Positions 7,406 through 16,470 of a stretch of 64,000 bases of DNA are shown piece by piece (the stretch's first letter is position 1; the number at the start of each line of letters is the position of its first letter). Origin of the DNA: Superficieibacter sp. HKU1 (GTDB taxonomy: Bacteria > Pseudomonadota > Gammaproteobacteria > Enterobacterales > Enterobacteriaceae); contig NZ_CP119754.1 of NCBI RefSeq assembly GCF_029319185.1, positions 2,294,001 through 2,358,000 of the forward strand, written 5' to 3'. The notes under the pieces were generated by a model. The model had not been told where the DNA came from. It worked only from the letters and a program-made list of their open reading frames with translations, and ran no database searches. The translations under genes were made by a program, and so were the position numbers.

Positions 7406-8899
7406 ATGTCTCGTCAATGGCTGACGTTAGTGATTATCGTGCTGGTTTATATTCCGGTGGCGATTGATGCCACGGTACTGCATGTCGCCGCGCCGACCCT
7501 GAGCGTGACGCTGGGCGCGAGCGGTAATCAACTGCTGTGGATCATTGATATTTACTCGCTGGTGATGGCAGGGCTGGTATTGCCGATGGGCGCGCTGGGC
7601 GACCGCATCGGCTATAAGCGGCTGTTAATGCTGGGTAGCGCACTATTTGGCGTGGCGTCGATGCTGGCGGCGATTGCGCATAGTGCAGAGTGGCTCATTA
7701 TGACCCGCGTGTTACTGGCGGGGGGCGCGGCGATGATCCTCCCGGCGACGCTTGCCGGGATCCGCACCACCTTTACTCAGGTACGTGAGCGCAATATCGC
7801 GCTGGGGATCTGGACCGCCGTCGGCTCAGGCGGTGCGGCATTTGGTCCGCTCATTGGCGGCATGGTGCTGGCGCAGTTCCACTGGAGTGCGATCTTCCTG
7901 ATAAACGTGCCCATTGTCCTGATCGTGCTGCTGTTGGGCGCGTATTTGTTGCCGCGTCAGGCCGGGCGTCGGGAACAGCCGCTGGATCTGGCGCATGCGC
8001 TGGTGCTGATTACGGCGATCCTGCTGCTGGTCTATGGCATTAAAACCGGCATGAAAGGGCAGCTTGCCGTCGGTATCGTGCTGGCAATTTTGTTGGCGGG
8101 CGCGGCGCTACTGGCCGTTTTTATTCGTCTGCAGTTACGGGCGGTACGACCGATGATTGACCTGAGCCTGTTTACGCACCGCATTATTTTAAGCGGGGTG
8201 GTCATGGCGATGACGGCGATGATAACGCTGGTGGGATTTGAATTACTGATGGCGCAGGAGCTGCAGTTTGTCCACGGGATGACGCCGTTTGCCGCCGGAT
8301 TATTTATGCTGCCGGTCATGGTGGCGAGTGGTTTCAGCGGACCTGTTGCTGGTGTGCTGGTGTCACGCCTGGGATTACGTTATGTGGCGACGGGGGGCAT
8401 GACGCTCAGCGCGCTGAGTTTTCTCGGGTTGTCGATGACCAGCTTTAGCGCGCAGCCCTGGCAGGCATGGTGCCTGATGGCGCTGCTGGGATCCAGCGCC
8501 GCCAGCGCCTTACTGGCCTCGACGGCAGCGATTATGGCGGCGGCACCGAAAGAAAAAGCCGCGGCGGCAGGGGCAATTGAGACGATGGCTTATGAGCTCG
8601 GGGCCGGGCTGGGCATTGCGCTCTTCGGCGTGATCTTAAGCCGCAGCTATGCCGGGTCCGTCACGCTGCCCGGTGGCTTAACGCCGGAGCAGGCCGGGCA
8701 GGCAACGTCTTCCATTGCCGAAGCAATCCAGGTTGCCGGGACGCTGGATGACGGTATGGCGCAGGCGCTGATCGCTGCGGCGAGAGAGGCATTCATTACT
8801 TCACATAGCGTGGCGTTGTACTCTGCCGGTGGCATGCTGCTCTTACTGGCCGCCGGGATCTGGTTTGGTCTGGCAAACGCACCAAAAACGCCCGCCTAA
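7406..8899 (+). CDS. smvA: MFS efflux pump SmvA (methyl viologen/cationic biocide)
   Basis: This 497-residue inner-membrane transporter is of the 14-helix DHA2 drug:H+ antiporter family. The opening MSRQWLTLVIIVLVYIPVAID and motifs LGDRIGYKR (motif A) and GSGGAAFGPLIGG (motif C region) are close to Salmonella SmvA. SmvA exports methyl viologen, ethidium and cationic antiseptics, driven by the proton gradient. It is divergently transcribed from its TetR repressor. Its TAA stop overlaps the stop codon of the convergent yddG by two bases (8896-8899). Confidence 0.92.
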   Translation: MSRQWLTLVIIVLVYIPVAIDATVLHVAAPTLSVTLGASGNQLLWIIDIYSLVMAGLVLPMGALGDRIGYKRLLMLGSALFGVASMLAAIAHSAEWLIMTRVLLAGGAAMILPATLAGIRTTFTQVRERNIALGIWTAVGSGGAAFGPLIGGMVLAQFHWSAIFLINVPIVLIVLLLGAYLLPRQAGRREQPLDLAHALVLITAILLLVYGIKTGMKGQLAVGIVLAILLAGAALLAVFIRLQLRAVRPMIDLSLFTHRIILSGVVMAMTAMITLVGFELLMAQELQFVHGMTPFAAGLFMLPVMVASGFSGPVAGVLVSRLGLRYVATGGMTLSALSFLGLSMTSFSAQPWQAWCLMALLGSSAASALLASTAAIMAAAPKEKAAAAGAIETMAYELGAGLGIALFGVILSRSYAGSVTLPGGLTPEQAGQATSSIAEAIQVAGTLDDGMAQALIAAAREAFITSHSVALYSAGGMLLLLAAGIWFGLANAPKTPA

Positions 8900-9777
8900 C
8901 GCTGGCGGGTGGCATACCAGCTTAGCAGGGAGCCTGCGCAGACCATGCAGGCTCCCTGCCAGAAAGCCCATGACAGGGACGCATTAAGCAACAGGGCGGC
9001 CAGGGCCGAGGAGAGCACCGGGGTAAAATAGGACGCGGTCGCCAGAATGGTCACATTACCGTGAAGGATGCCGACGTTCCATGCGGCATAGCCAAAACCC
9101 AACGCCAGGGCAACCAGGCCGAGCCTGAGCGTTACCGGCCAGCTAAAGAGCATCGGCGGCTGTTCAGAAAGCACATATTTTAACCACAAGGTTACGGCGG
9201 TGAGTAAAATAAACAGCGTGATCCCGTTGTTCCCCCGGGCATATTTACGGGTTACGGTACAGTAAGCGGCCCAGATAATCGCGCCGCAAAACGCCAGAAT
9301 ATAGCTCAGCGGACTGGATTTAACGTTGCTGACTATATCATCAATGCTGAATCCGTTATCGCCACCCAATACCCAGCCGACGCCGATAATACACAACAAC
9401 AGGCCGGGGATTATCCATCCATTTGTGCGCTGGCCGTTAAACAGAATAGCAAACAAAATAGTCAGCCCAGGCCAGAGATAATTAACCATTCCCGCTTCAA
9501 TCGCCTGGTGGCGTGTGGCGGCATACCCCAGCGACAGCGCAAGGCAAATTTCATAGCACACGAACAGCACGCTACCCGCGATAAGATAGCGCCGGGGGAA
9601 ACGGCGGATATCGGGAAAACCAACGGTAACCAGCAGTAAAAGCCCGCTGAGGCTGTAAATCATCGCCGCACCGCCTACGGGACCGAGACCCTCACTGACT
9701 CCCCGAATAAGCCCGACCATTGTACTCCACAGGATAATAGCCATCAGTCCGATAAGCGTTGCGCGTTGTTTTGTCAT
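8896..9777 (-). CDS. yddG: Aromatic amino acid exporter YddG (EamA/DMT family)
   Basis: This 293-residue inner-membrane protein has ten predicted helices in two EamA repeats. Known YddG exports aromatic amino acids and related compounds and also affects methyl viologen export. The segments AIEAGMVNYLWPGLTILFAILFN and GYAAWNVGILHGNVTILATASYFTPVLSS match YddG. It is convergent with smvA, overlapping at the stop codons, and divergent from fdnG. Its position next to fdnGHI is conserved in E. coli and Salmonella. Confidence 0.92.
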   Translation of the reverse strand: MTKQRATLIGLMAIILWSTMVGLIRGVSEGLGPVGGAAMIYSLSGLLLLVTVGFPDIRRFPRRYLIAGSVLFVCYEICLALSLGYAATRHQAIEAGMVNYLWPGLTILFAILFNGQRTNGWIIPGLLLCIIGVGWVLGGDNGFSIDDIVSNVKSSPLSYILAFCGAIIWAAYCTVTRKYARGNNGITLFILLTAVTLWLKYVLSEQPPMLFSWPVTLRLGLVALALGFGYAAWNVGILHGNVTILATASYFTPVLSSALAALLLNASLSWAFWQGACMVCAGSLLSWYATRQR

Positions 9778-9923
9778 GGTCAGTCAATATGCCCAATAAA
9801 ATGCCAAACGGCAGTTATACCATTTTTGTTCCATCGTGCCGAATTAATCACCAGCATTATTACTTCCAAAGGATTAATAAAACTCGCTCGCCACGACTAT
9901 TAAGAGGGCGTCAACGGGCGTAA

Positions 9924-9937
9924 TTGATTTGACGCAA
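9924..9937 (+). promoter_or_regulatory. Candidate FNR site upstream of fdnG
   Basis: TTGATTTGACGCAA has one perfect FNR half-site (TTGAT) and a 3/5 second half. It lies 65-78 bp before the fdnG ATG in the yddG-fdnG intergenic region. fdnGHI is known to be activated by FNR and NarL; I could not identify NarL heptamers with confidence. Confidence 0.4.
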
Positions 9938-10001
9938 AAAATTCAGGGGCTTTGCTGTTAGTTTCCGTGCCGCATGACATTTCAGAATAATGAGGAAGGC
10001 A

Positions 10002-13000
10002 ATGAACGTCAGTCGCAGAAAGTTTTTTAAAATCTGCGCGGGCGGTATGGCCGGGACGACGGCAGCGGCGCTGGGGTTCATCCCCAAAATGGCGCTGGCT
10101 CAGGCGCGAAATTATAAATTGCTGCGCGCGAAAGAGATCCGTAATTCCTGCACATACTGCTCCGTGGGGTGTGGGCTATTAATGTACAGCCTCGGTGATG
10201 GGGCAAAAAATGCGAAACAAGCGATTTATCATATTGAAGGCGACCCGGACCATCCGGTCAGCCGCGGGGCGCTGTGTCCGAAAGGCGCGGGCCTGCTGGA
10301 CTATGTTCATAGCGATAATCGCCTGCGTTATCCCGAGTATCGTGCCCCGGGTTCCGACAAATGGCAGCGTATCAGCTGGAACGACGCGTTCGATCGCATT
10401 GCCCGCCTGATGAAGGCCGACCGCGACGCCCATTTTATTGAGAAAAACGAACAGGGTGTTACGGTTAATCGCTGGTTGTCCACCGGCATGCTGTGCGCAT
10501 CGGCCGCCAGTAATGAAACGGGTATGCTGACGCAAAAATTTGTCCGCTCGCTGGGGATACTGGCAGTTGATAACCAGGCACGCGTCTGACACGGACCAAC
10601 GGTAGCAAGTCTTGCTCCAACATTTGGTCGCGGTGCGATGACGAACCACTGGGTTGATATCAAAAACGCCAACGTGGTGATGGTGATGGGCGGTAATGCC
10701 GCCGAAGCGCATCCGGTGGGATTCCGCTGGGCGATGGAAGCCAAAAATAATAACGACGCGCTGCTGATCGTGGTCGATCCACGCTTTACGCGTACGGCGT
10801 CGGTAGCAGATATCTATGCACCCATTCGTTCCGGCACGGACATCACGTTCCTGTCCGGCGTCCTGTTGTACCTGATCCAGCATCAAAAAATAAATGCTGA
10901 GTACGTTAAGCACTATACCAACGCCGGTTTGCTGGTGCGGGATGACTTTAGTTTTGATGACGGCTTATTCAGCGGTTACGACGCGCAAAAGCGTCAGTAC
11001 GATAAATCTTCATGGAACTATCAGTTCGACGAAAACGGCTATGCCCGTCGCGATGACACACTGACTCACCCGCGCTGCGTCTGGAACCTGCTGAAACAGC
11101 ACGTTTCCCGCTATACGCCGGAGGTGGTGGAGAATATCTGCGGTACGCCAAAAGCGGATTTCCTCAAAGTGTGTGAAGCGCTGGCCTCAACCAGTGCGCC
11201 TGACCGGACCACCACCTTCCTGTACGCGCTGGGCTGGACCCAACATACCGTGGGCGCGCAGAACATCCGTACCATGGCGATGATCCAGCTGCTGCTGGGG
11301 AATATGGGCATGGCGGGCGGCGGGGTCAATGCGCTGCGCGGTCACTCCAACATTCAGGGGTTAACCGACTTAGGGTTGCTCTCTACCAGTTTGCCGGGCT
11401 ATCTGATGCTGCCGTCGGAGAAACAACCCGATCTGCAAACCTATCTCGCGGCCAGCACGCCGAAAGCGACGCTGCCGGACCAGGTGAACTACTGGAGCAA
11501 CTATCCGAAGTTTTTCGTCAGCCTGATGAAATCCTTTTACGGCGAGGCGGCGCAGGCGGAAAACAGCTGGGGCTTTGACTGGCTGCCGAAGTGGGATCAG
11601 TCCTATGACGTTATTAAGTATTTCAACATGATGCACAAAGGGAAAGTGACAGGCTATATCTGCCAGGGCTTTAACCCGGTCGCCTCGTTTCCGGATAAGA
11701 ACAAGGTGGTGCAGTCGCTCAGCAAGCTGAAATACATGGTTGTCGTCGATCCGCTGGTGACCGAGACATCAACGTTCTGGCAAAACCACGGCGAAATGAA
11801 CGATGTGGACACGGCGTCTATACAGACCGAAGTGTTCCGCCTGCCGTCAACCTGCTTTGCGGAAGAGGATGGCTCGATTGCCAATTCCGGACGCTGGTTG
11901 CAATGGCACTGGAAAGGGCAGGACGCGCCGGGTGAAGCCCTGAACGACGGTGAGATCCTGGCAGGCATTTATCATCGCCTGCGCGATTTGTACCGCCGCG
12001 AAGGTGGGCCGGGCGCGGAGCCGCTGCTGAAAATGGCGTGGGACTATGTGCAGCCGGATCGTCCGCAGTCTGAAGAGGTCGCGAAGGAGAATAACGGCGT
12101 CGCGCTGGCCGATCTCTATGATGCCAGCGGCGCGCTGGTGGCGAAAAAAGGCCAGTTGCTCAACAGCTTTGCGCTGCTACGCGATGATGGCACCACCGCA
12201 TCTTCTTGCTGGATCTACAGCGGCAGCTGGACGGAGCAGGGTAACCAGATGGCGAACCGCGATAACGCCGATCCGTCCGGGCTGGGAAATACCCCCGGCT
12301 GGGCGTGGGCGTGGCCGCTGAACCGACGCGTGCTCTATAACCGCGCCTCGGCGGATATCCACGGTAAGCCCTGGGACCCGAAACGGACGCTGATTGCCTG
12401 GAACGGTACTCAGTGGAGCGGTAACGATATTCCTGATTTTAATACCGCGCCGCCGGGGAGCAGCACCGGGCCGTTTATTATGCAGCCGGAAGGGCTGGGG
12501 AGGCTGTTTGCCCTCGATAAGCTGGCGGAAGGACCGTTCCCGGAGCATTACGAACCGATGGAGACTCCGCTGGGCACCAACCCGCTACACCCGAACGTGG
12601 TTTCCAGCCCGGTCGTGCGCCTGTATGACGACGATGCGCAGCGGCTGGGTAAGAAAGATAATTTCCCGTATGTCGGGACCACGTATCGCCTTACCGAGCA
12701 CTTCCATACCTGGACTAAACATGCCCGGCTAAACGCCATCGCGCAGCCGCAGCAGTTTGTTGAGATCAGCAAAGGGCTGGCCGCCGCAAAAGGAATACTG
12801 AATGGCGATCGCGTGACGGTGAGTAGTCAGCGCGGCTTCATTCGCGCGGTGGCGGTGGTTACCCGCCGTTTGCAGACCCTGCAGGTGAACGGCCAGCAGG
12901 TCGAGACCGTCGGCATTCCGCTGCACTGGGGGTTTGAAGGCGTGGCGCAGAAAGGCTATATCGCTAATACGTTGACGCCTAACGTCGGCGATGCCAACTC

Positions 13001-13049
13001 GCAGACGCCGGAATACAAAGCATTTTTAGTTAACATCGAGAAGGCGTAA
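10002..13049 (+). CDS. fdnG: Formate dehydrogenase-N alpha subunit, selenoprotein (catalytic)
   Basis: This is one 1015-codon gene read through an in-frame TGA at 10587-10589 that encodes selenocysteine (residue 196, sequence context NQARV-Sec-HGPTV). The enzyme oxidises formate in the periplasm and feeds electrons to the quinone pool for nitrate respiration. A twin-arginine signal is at the N-terminus (SRRKFFK, residues 4-10). The [4Fe-4S] ligands are in CTYCSVGCG and ALCPKG, and the molybdopterin-guanine-dinucleotide fold follows. A SECIS-like hairpin lies directly after the TGA. I chose the ATG at 10002, with AGGAAG upstream, rather than an ATG four codons earlier. Length equals E. coli FdnG (1015). 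Confidence 0.96.
10590..10630 (+). promoter_or_regulatory. Bacterial SECIS element of fdnG
   Basis: Immediately 3' of the TGA at 10587-10589, GACCAA (10594-10599) pairs with TTGGTC (10624-10629) to close a hairpin. An inner stem GCAAG/CTTGC lies in the loop region. SelB-GTP-Sec-tRNA would bind it to recode UGA. The surrounding bases match fdnG selenocysteine contexts in E. coli. Confidence 0.85.
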
Positions 13050-13060
13050 GGGAGCGAACC

Positions 13061-13942
13061 ATGACGATGGAAACACAGGACATTATCAAACGCTCCGCCA
13101 CCAATCCGGTTACGCCGCCTCCTCAGGTACGTGATTATAAGCTGGAAGTGGCCAAGCTTATCGATGTCTCTTCCTGCGTGGGCTGTAAAGCCTGCCAGGT
13201 GGCCTGCTCGGAGTGGAATGATATCCGTGATGAGGTAGGGCACTGCGTCGGGGTTTACGATAATCCCGCCGATCTGAGCGCTACGTCATGGACGGTAATG
13301 CGCTTTAGTGAGACCGACGAGAATGGCCGACTGGAATGGCTGATCCGCAAGGACGGCTGTATGCACTGCGCGGACCCTGGCTGTCTGAAAGCCTGTCCCT
13401 CTGCGGGAGCCATTATTCAGTATGCCAACGGTATTGTTGATTTTCAGTCAGAGCATTGTATCGGTTGCGGCTACTGCATTGCCGGTTGTCCGTTTAACGT
13501 GCCGCGACTGAATAAGGACGATAATCGGGTCTATAAATGCACGCTGTGTGTGGATCGCGTAAGCGTCGGGCAGGAGCCCGCCTGCGTGAAAACCTGTCCC
13601 ACCGAGGCGATTCACTTTGGCACCAAGCAGGAGATGCTGGAAGTGGCGGCAGAACGGGTCGGGAAACTCCAGGCGCGCGGCTATCAGCATGCGGGCGTGT
13701 ATAACCCGGCGGGCGTGGGCGGTACGCATGTAATGTACGTCCTGCATCATGCTGACCGACCGCAGCTCTATCATGTTTTAGCGAAAGATCCGCATATCGA
13801 TAGCGCCGTTTCGCTATGGAAAGGCGTACTGAAGCCGCTCGCCGCAATAGGCTTTGTCGCCACCTTTGCAGGTCTGATCTATCACTACATTGGCATTGGC
13901 CCGAATAAAGAGGTCGATGATGAGGAGGACCATCATGAGTAA
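13061..13942 (+). CDS. fdnH: Formate dehydrogenase-N beta subunit (iron-sulfur)
   Basis: This 293-residue electron-transfer subunit has four ferredoxin-type [4Fe-4S] motifs: CVGCKACQVACSEW, CMHCADPGCLKACP, CIGCGYCIAGCPF and CTLCVDRV with CVKTCP. They carry electrons from FdnG to the FdnI hemes. A single C-terminal membrane helix (LAAIGFVATFAGLIYHYIGIG) anchors it on the periplasmic side. It starts 11 nt after the fdnG stop and overlaps fdnI. The polyacidic/histidine tail EVDDEEDHHE matches E. coli FdnH. Confidence 0.95.
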   Translation: MTMETQDIIKRSATNPVTPPPQVRDYKLEVAKLIDVSSCVGCKACQVACSEWNDIRDEVGHCVGVYDNPADLSATSWTVMRFSETDENGRLEWLIRKDGCMHCADPGCLKACPSAGAIIQYANGIVDFQSEHCIGCGYCIAGCPFNVPRLNKDDNRVYKCTLCVDRVSVGQEPACVKTCPTEAIHFGTKQEMLEVAAERVGKLQARGYQHAGVYNPAGVGGTHVMYVLHHADRPQLYHVLAKDPHIDSAVSLWKGVLKPLAAIGFVATFAGLIYHYIGIGPNKEVDDEEDHHE

Positions 13943-14582
13943 AATGATCGTGCGTACCACCTTTATCGACCGGGCCTGTCACTGGACGGTGGTGATCTGC
14001 TTCTTTCTGGTAGCGCTGTCGGGGATTTCGTTTTTCTTCCCGACGCTTCAGTGGCTGACGGAAACCTTCGGCACCCCCCAGATGGGGCGCATTCTGCACC
14101 CATTCTTCGGGGTGGTGATTTTTATTGCGCTGATGTTTATGTTCGTGCGCTTTGTGCATCATAACATCCCGGATAAGCAGGATATTCCGTGGGTAAAGGG
14201 GATTGTCGAGGTTCTGAAGGGGAATGAGCATAAGGTCGCGCGGGTTGGGAAATACAACGCCGGGCAGAAAATGATGTTCTGGAGCATTATGAGCATGATT
14301 TTTGTGCTGCTGGTGACGGGCGTGATTATCTGGCGTCCTTATTTTGCGCATTACTTCCCGATTCAGGTGATCCGCTACAGCCTGCTGCTGCACGCGACGT
14401 CGGCGATTATTCTGATCCACGCCATCCTTATTCATATGTATATGGCGTTCTGGGTGAAAGGCTCCATCAAAGGCATGGTGGAAGGGAAAGTCAGCCGTCG
14501 CTGGGCGAAAAAACACCACCCGCGCTGGTATCGGGATGTGGAACGACTGGAAGCCAAAAAAGAGAGTCGCGAGGGAATGTGA
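13935..14582 (+). CDS. fdnI: Formate dehydrogenase-N gamma subunit (cytochrome b556)
   Basis: This 215-residue inner-membrane diheme cytochrome b passes electrons to menaquinone. Four membrane helices are evident, with candidate heme histidines in DRACHWTVVI, ILHPFFGVV and LLHATSAIILIHAILIH. It is near the E. coli FdnI length (217). I chose the ATG at 13935 (MSKMIVRTTF), which overlaps the fdnH stop by 8 bases and is preceded by GAGGAGG. It is the last gene of the operon; the hairpin at 14590-14610 follows. Confidence 0.95.
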   Translation: MSKMIVRTTFIDRACHWTVVICFFLVALSGISFFFPTLQWLTETFGTPQMGRILHPFFGVVIFIALMFMFVRFVHHNIPDKQDIPWVKGIVEVLKGNEHKVARVGKYNAGQKMMFWSIMSMIFVLLVTGVIIWRPYFAHYFPIQVIRYSLLLHATSAIILIHAILIHMYMAFWVKGSIKGMVEGKVSRRWAKKHHPRWYRDVERLEAKKESREGM

Positions 14583-14589
14583 TTTCACG

Positions 14590-14610
14590 CCGGCCCCTTC
14601 GCGGGGCCGG
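14590..14610 (+). terminator. Hairpin terminator after fdnGHI
   Basis: CCGGCCCC and GGGGCCGG pair around the loop TTCGC, 8 nt after the fdnI stop. The T-run is absent. The hairpin separates fdnI from the convergent higA. Confidence 0.6.
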
Positions 14611-14613
14611 GGA

Positions 14614-15030
14614 TTAGTCGAGGAATAGCGTTGGGGATACACCAAACCGTGCAGCAAGTTTTTTTATGTGTGCGAGGGTAAGTTGGCGTTCACCGTTTAA
14701 TACGCGCGATACCATAGATTTGCTGCCGATTTCATCTTTAAAATCTGAAAGCGTCAGATTATGTTGGTCGATGAGGATCCGTAGCGTAGCGAGTGCGGAA
14801 GGGGCTTCAGCGCTCGCTTTTCTGAATGCAGCCACTTCAGGTAATGTTGCTTCATATGCCGCAATTTTTGCGGCTACCAACTCAAGCAGCGGGTTTTCCG
14901 GGTCGTGCAGGAGCCAATATTCAACCAGACTCAGAGCATTATCATAGTCCTCACATCGTGTACTACCGACCAGGAGGGGGATTGCTCGTTTTATTGCTTC
15001 TGCTGCTTTTAATGCTTCTTCTACAGCCAT
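14614..15030 (-). CDS. higA: HigA-type antitoxin with C-terminal helix-turn-helix
   Basis: This 138-residue antitoxin and autorepressor has a Cro/C1-type helix-turn-helix in its C-terminal third (LTLSDFKDEIGSKSMVSRVL, then NGERQLTLAHIKKLA), preceded by a helical toxin-binding region. This architecture is that of E. coli HigA (YgjM). It overlaps the upstream toxin gene by 10 bases, in the toxin-first order that defines higBA loci. It neutralises HigB and represses the operon, probably through the dyad at 15371-15386. The gene converges on fdnI. Confidence 0.88.
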   Translation of the reverse strand: MAVEEALKAAEAIKRAIPLLVGSTRCEDYDNALSLVEYWLLHDPENPLLELVAAKIAAYEATLPEVAAFRKASAEAPSALATLRILIDQHNLTLSDFKDEIGSKSMVSRVLNGERQLTLAHIKKLAARFGVSPTLFLD

Positions 15031-15344
15031 TTGGTTTTTCCTTTAGTGCGGCACTTCATCACAAATTCATCGTACTCTTTATGTGTGTAAACATGTCGAA
15101 CATAAAATTTCTGTGTCCTGAAGAAGATAATTGCAATGACTCGTAGCCTGTTTCTTGCTATATCAATAACATAGTACTTATCAATATATTTAATATTATC
15201 CAGAGTGGGATAAATTTGCCGTAATGAATCAGGGCCAGGGAAATACCCTTTAGCAATAATCTTTCCCATTGCGATCAACTCATCTCTGAACTGTGGGTAC
15301 TTCTCTGCCGCAAGGGCAAGTTTCTTTTGTGAAATTACATGCAT
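15021..15344 (-). CDS. higB: HigB-type toxin (RelE-fold mRNA interferase)
   Basis: This 107-residue protein matches E. coli HigB (104 aa) in MHVISQKKLALAAEKYPQFRD, GYFPGPDSLRQIYPTLDN and HVYTHKEYDEFV. HigB toxins cleave translated mRNA at the ribosome. I chose the ATG at 15344, preceded by GGAAGG, because it gives the family length; an in-frame ORF extends 24 codons further upstream. It is followed by its antitoxin. Confidence 0.87.
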   Translation of the reverse strand: MHVISQKKLALAAEKYPQFRDELIAMGKIIAKGYFPGPDSLRQIYPTLDNIKYIDKYYVIDIARNRLRVIAIIFFRTQKFYVRHVYTHKEYDEFVMKCRTKGKTKWL

Positions 15345-15370
15345 ATGACCTTCCGTTGCCATTGTGTCAA

Positions 15371-15386
15371 CACTATACGCGTAGTG
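15371..15386. promoter_or_regulatory. Candidate HigA operator/promoter of higBA
   Basis: CACTA-TACGCG-TAGTG is a perfect inverted repeat 27 bp upstream of higB. On the minus strand it overlaps a -10-like TATAGT, so a bound HigA dimer would occlude the promoter. Autorepression is the known mode for HigBA. Confidence 0.5.
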
Positions 15387-15492
15387 CAGCATAATTACAC
15401 GCTTTTCTTCAGGCAATAGAGGCCTGTTAAAGTCTGAAAGCGCCTCGCAATATTTGATTTTTTCAGGTTAATTTTTGCTGGTGGCTACCTTG

Positions 15493-15508
15493 TTAGTTAC
15501 AACATACT
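15493..15508 (-). other. Tus-binding replication terminator (Ter site), left arm of the fork trap
   Basis: On the minus strand AGTATGTTGTAACTAA matches the enterobacterial Ter consensus AGNATGTTGTAAYKAA at all 16 positions, including the critical G-C pair at position 6. By known Tus-Ter polarity the non-permissive face is the G(6) end, which here points right, toward dif. Forks leaving the terminus leftward would be blocked. It lies between higB and sra. Confidence 0.88.
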
Positions 15509-15583
15509 TATAGCTTTCTGAGGTTAATAAATGTAACGCTGTACCCTAACGTGGCCAGCTTTACAGGATGAGCAGGCCACCCC

Positions 15584-15618
15584 CAAACAAAAACACCACC
15601 TTCCGGAGAAGATGGTGT
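15584..15618 (-). terminator. Rho-independent terminator of sra
   Basis: On the minus strand ACACCATCTT pairs with AAGGTGGTGT (one mismatch) around CTCCGG and is followed by TTTTG and TTT. It lies 24 bp after the sra stop codon. Confidence 0.7.
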
Positions 15619-15641
15619 CTGGGATCACATCAATGGAGGCG

Positions 15642-15782
15642 CTATTCGCTACGACGCTTACGCCCCGTCGCGTGGGTATGAGAAACCGGGGTTTCGCTAT
15701 CACCTTCGATGACGACTTTTTTCTGATTTGAGACCCGGTAATCGAGTCCAAGGATGTGACGTGCCTGACGGTTCGATTTCAT
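15642..15782 (-). CDS. sra: Stationary-phase ribosome-associated protein Sra (RpsV)
   Basis: This 46-residue basic protein opens MKSNRQARHILGLDYRVSNQ and ends with a GRKRRSE tail, both clearly homologous to E. coli Sra (45 aa). Sra associates with 30S subunits and accumulates in stationary phase. A strong ribosome-binding site (AAGGAGT) precedes the ATG. In E. coli it is part of the sra-bdm-osmC neighbourhood; here bdm is absent between sra and osmC. Confidence 0.93.
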   Translation of the reverse strand: MKSNRQARHILGLDYRVSNQKKVVIEGDSETPVSHTHATGRKRRSE

Positions 15783-15969
15783 TCTTACTCCTTAATCCTG
15801 TTTTACTGGTTTCAAGGACAAGCCCGGCAGGTGCCGGACGAAACGTTACCCTAAAGGGCAGCTTGCGAGGCGAGCTGACTGTTAAGCATTGACCAAACCG
15901 GGGCATTTTGCAATTAACGGGAGGCTTTTAGGAACACTCTCTTTTTGCCGCAAACTTCCAGTCGCGTCC

Positions 15970-15975
15970 TATACT
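15970..15975 (+). promoter_or_regulatory. Candidate -10 element of osmC
   Basis: TATACT within CCTATACTTG, about 30 bp before the osmC ATG, resembles the sigma-S-preferred extended -10 (CTATACT). osmC is a well-known RpoS- and osmotically induced gene. No clear -35 is visible, consistent with sigma-S use. Confidence 0.5.
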
Positions 15976-16005
15976 TGATGACTCAACAGCAAAAAGGAGT
16001 CAATT

Positions 16006-16437
16006 ATGACGATTCATAAGAAAGGTCAGGCACACTGGGAAGGGGATATCAAAAGTGGTAAAGGTACCGTCTCGACAGAGAGTGGTGTCCTCAGCCAAAG
16101 TCCTTATGGTTTCAATACCCGTTTCGAGGGTGAGAAAGGAACCAACCCTGAAGAATTAATTGGCGCAGCACACGCCGCCTGCTTTTCAATGGCGCTTTCA
16201 CTGATGTTGGGCGAACAGGGCTATACCGCGACTTCCATCGATACCGTTGCAGATGTCTCTCTTGATAAAAAAGACGGTGGTTTTGCGATTACCAAAGTTG
16301 CTCTGCAAAGCAAGGTTTCCGTGCCGCAGATTGAACAGTCTGCCTTTGACGCAATCATCCAGAAAGCCAAGGCGGGTTGCCCGGTTTCACAGCTGCTGAA
16401 TGCTGACATTACTCTGGATTACCAGTTAAACGCGTAA
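16006..16437 (+). CDS. osmC: Peroxiredoxin OsmC
   Basis: This 143-residue OsmC reduces organic hydroperoxides. The two redox cysteines are present: Cys59 in AAHAACFSMAL and the second in KAGCPVSQLL near residue 125. Length and sequence match E. coli OsmC (143 aa). AAAAAGGAGT lies before the ATG. It is a single-gene unit with a likely sigma-S -10 upstream and a GC-rich hairpin at 16446-16464 downstream. Confidence 0.94.
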   Translation: MTIHKKGQAHWEGDIKSGKGTVSTESGVLSQSPYGFNTRFEGEKGTNPEELIGAAHAACFSMALSLMLGEQGYTATSIDTVADVSLDKKDGGFAITKVALQSKVSVPQIEQSAFDAIIQKAKAGCPVSQLLNADITLDYQLNA

Positions 16438-16445
16438 TCCTCTTT

Positions 16446-16464
16446 CGCCCGCGTCCTGCGGGCG
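16446..16464 (+). terminator. Hairpin after osmC
   Basis: CGCCCGC-GTCCT-GCGGGCG is a perfect 7-bp stem 9 nt after the osmC stop, between convergent genes. It is followed by an AT-rich stretch but no clean T-run. Confidence 0.6.
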
Positions 16465-16470
16465 AATCAT

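Noticed and set aside
10587..10637. Apparent premature stop splitting fdnG into two ORFs
   Set aside because: The TGA is the known selenocysteine codon with an adjacent SECIS hairpin and the family-length frame continues, so it is not a pseudogene.
10179..10913. Minus-strand frame of 244 codons spanning the fdnG TGA
   Set aside because: Antisense to the conserved fdnG and composed of low-plausibility sequence; explained by codon bias of the real gene.
13494..14657. Long minus-strand frame (about 387 codons) opposite fdnH-fdnI
   Set aside because: Its translation is rich in His/Arg/Pro with no family signature and it lies entirely antisense to two clearly conserved genes; it is a GC-driven shadow frame.
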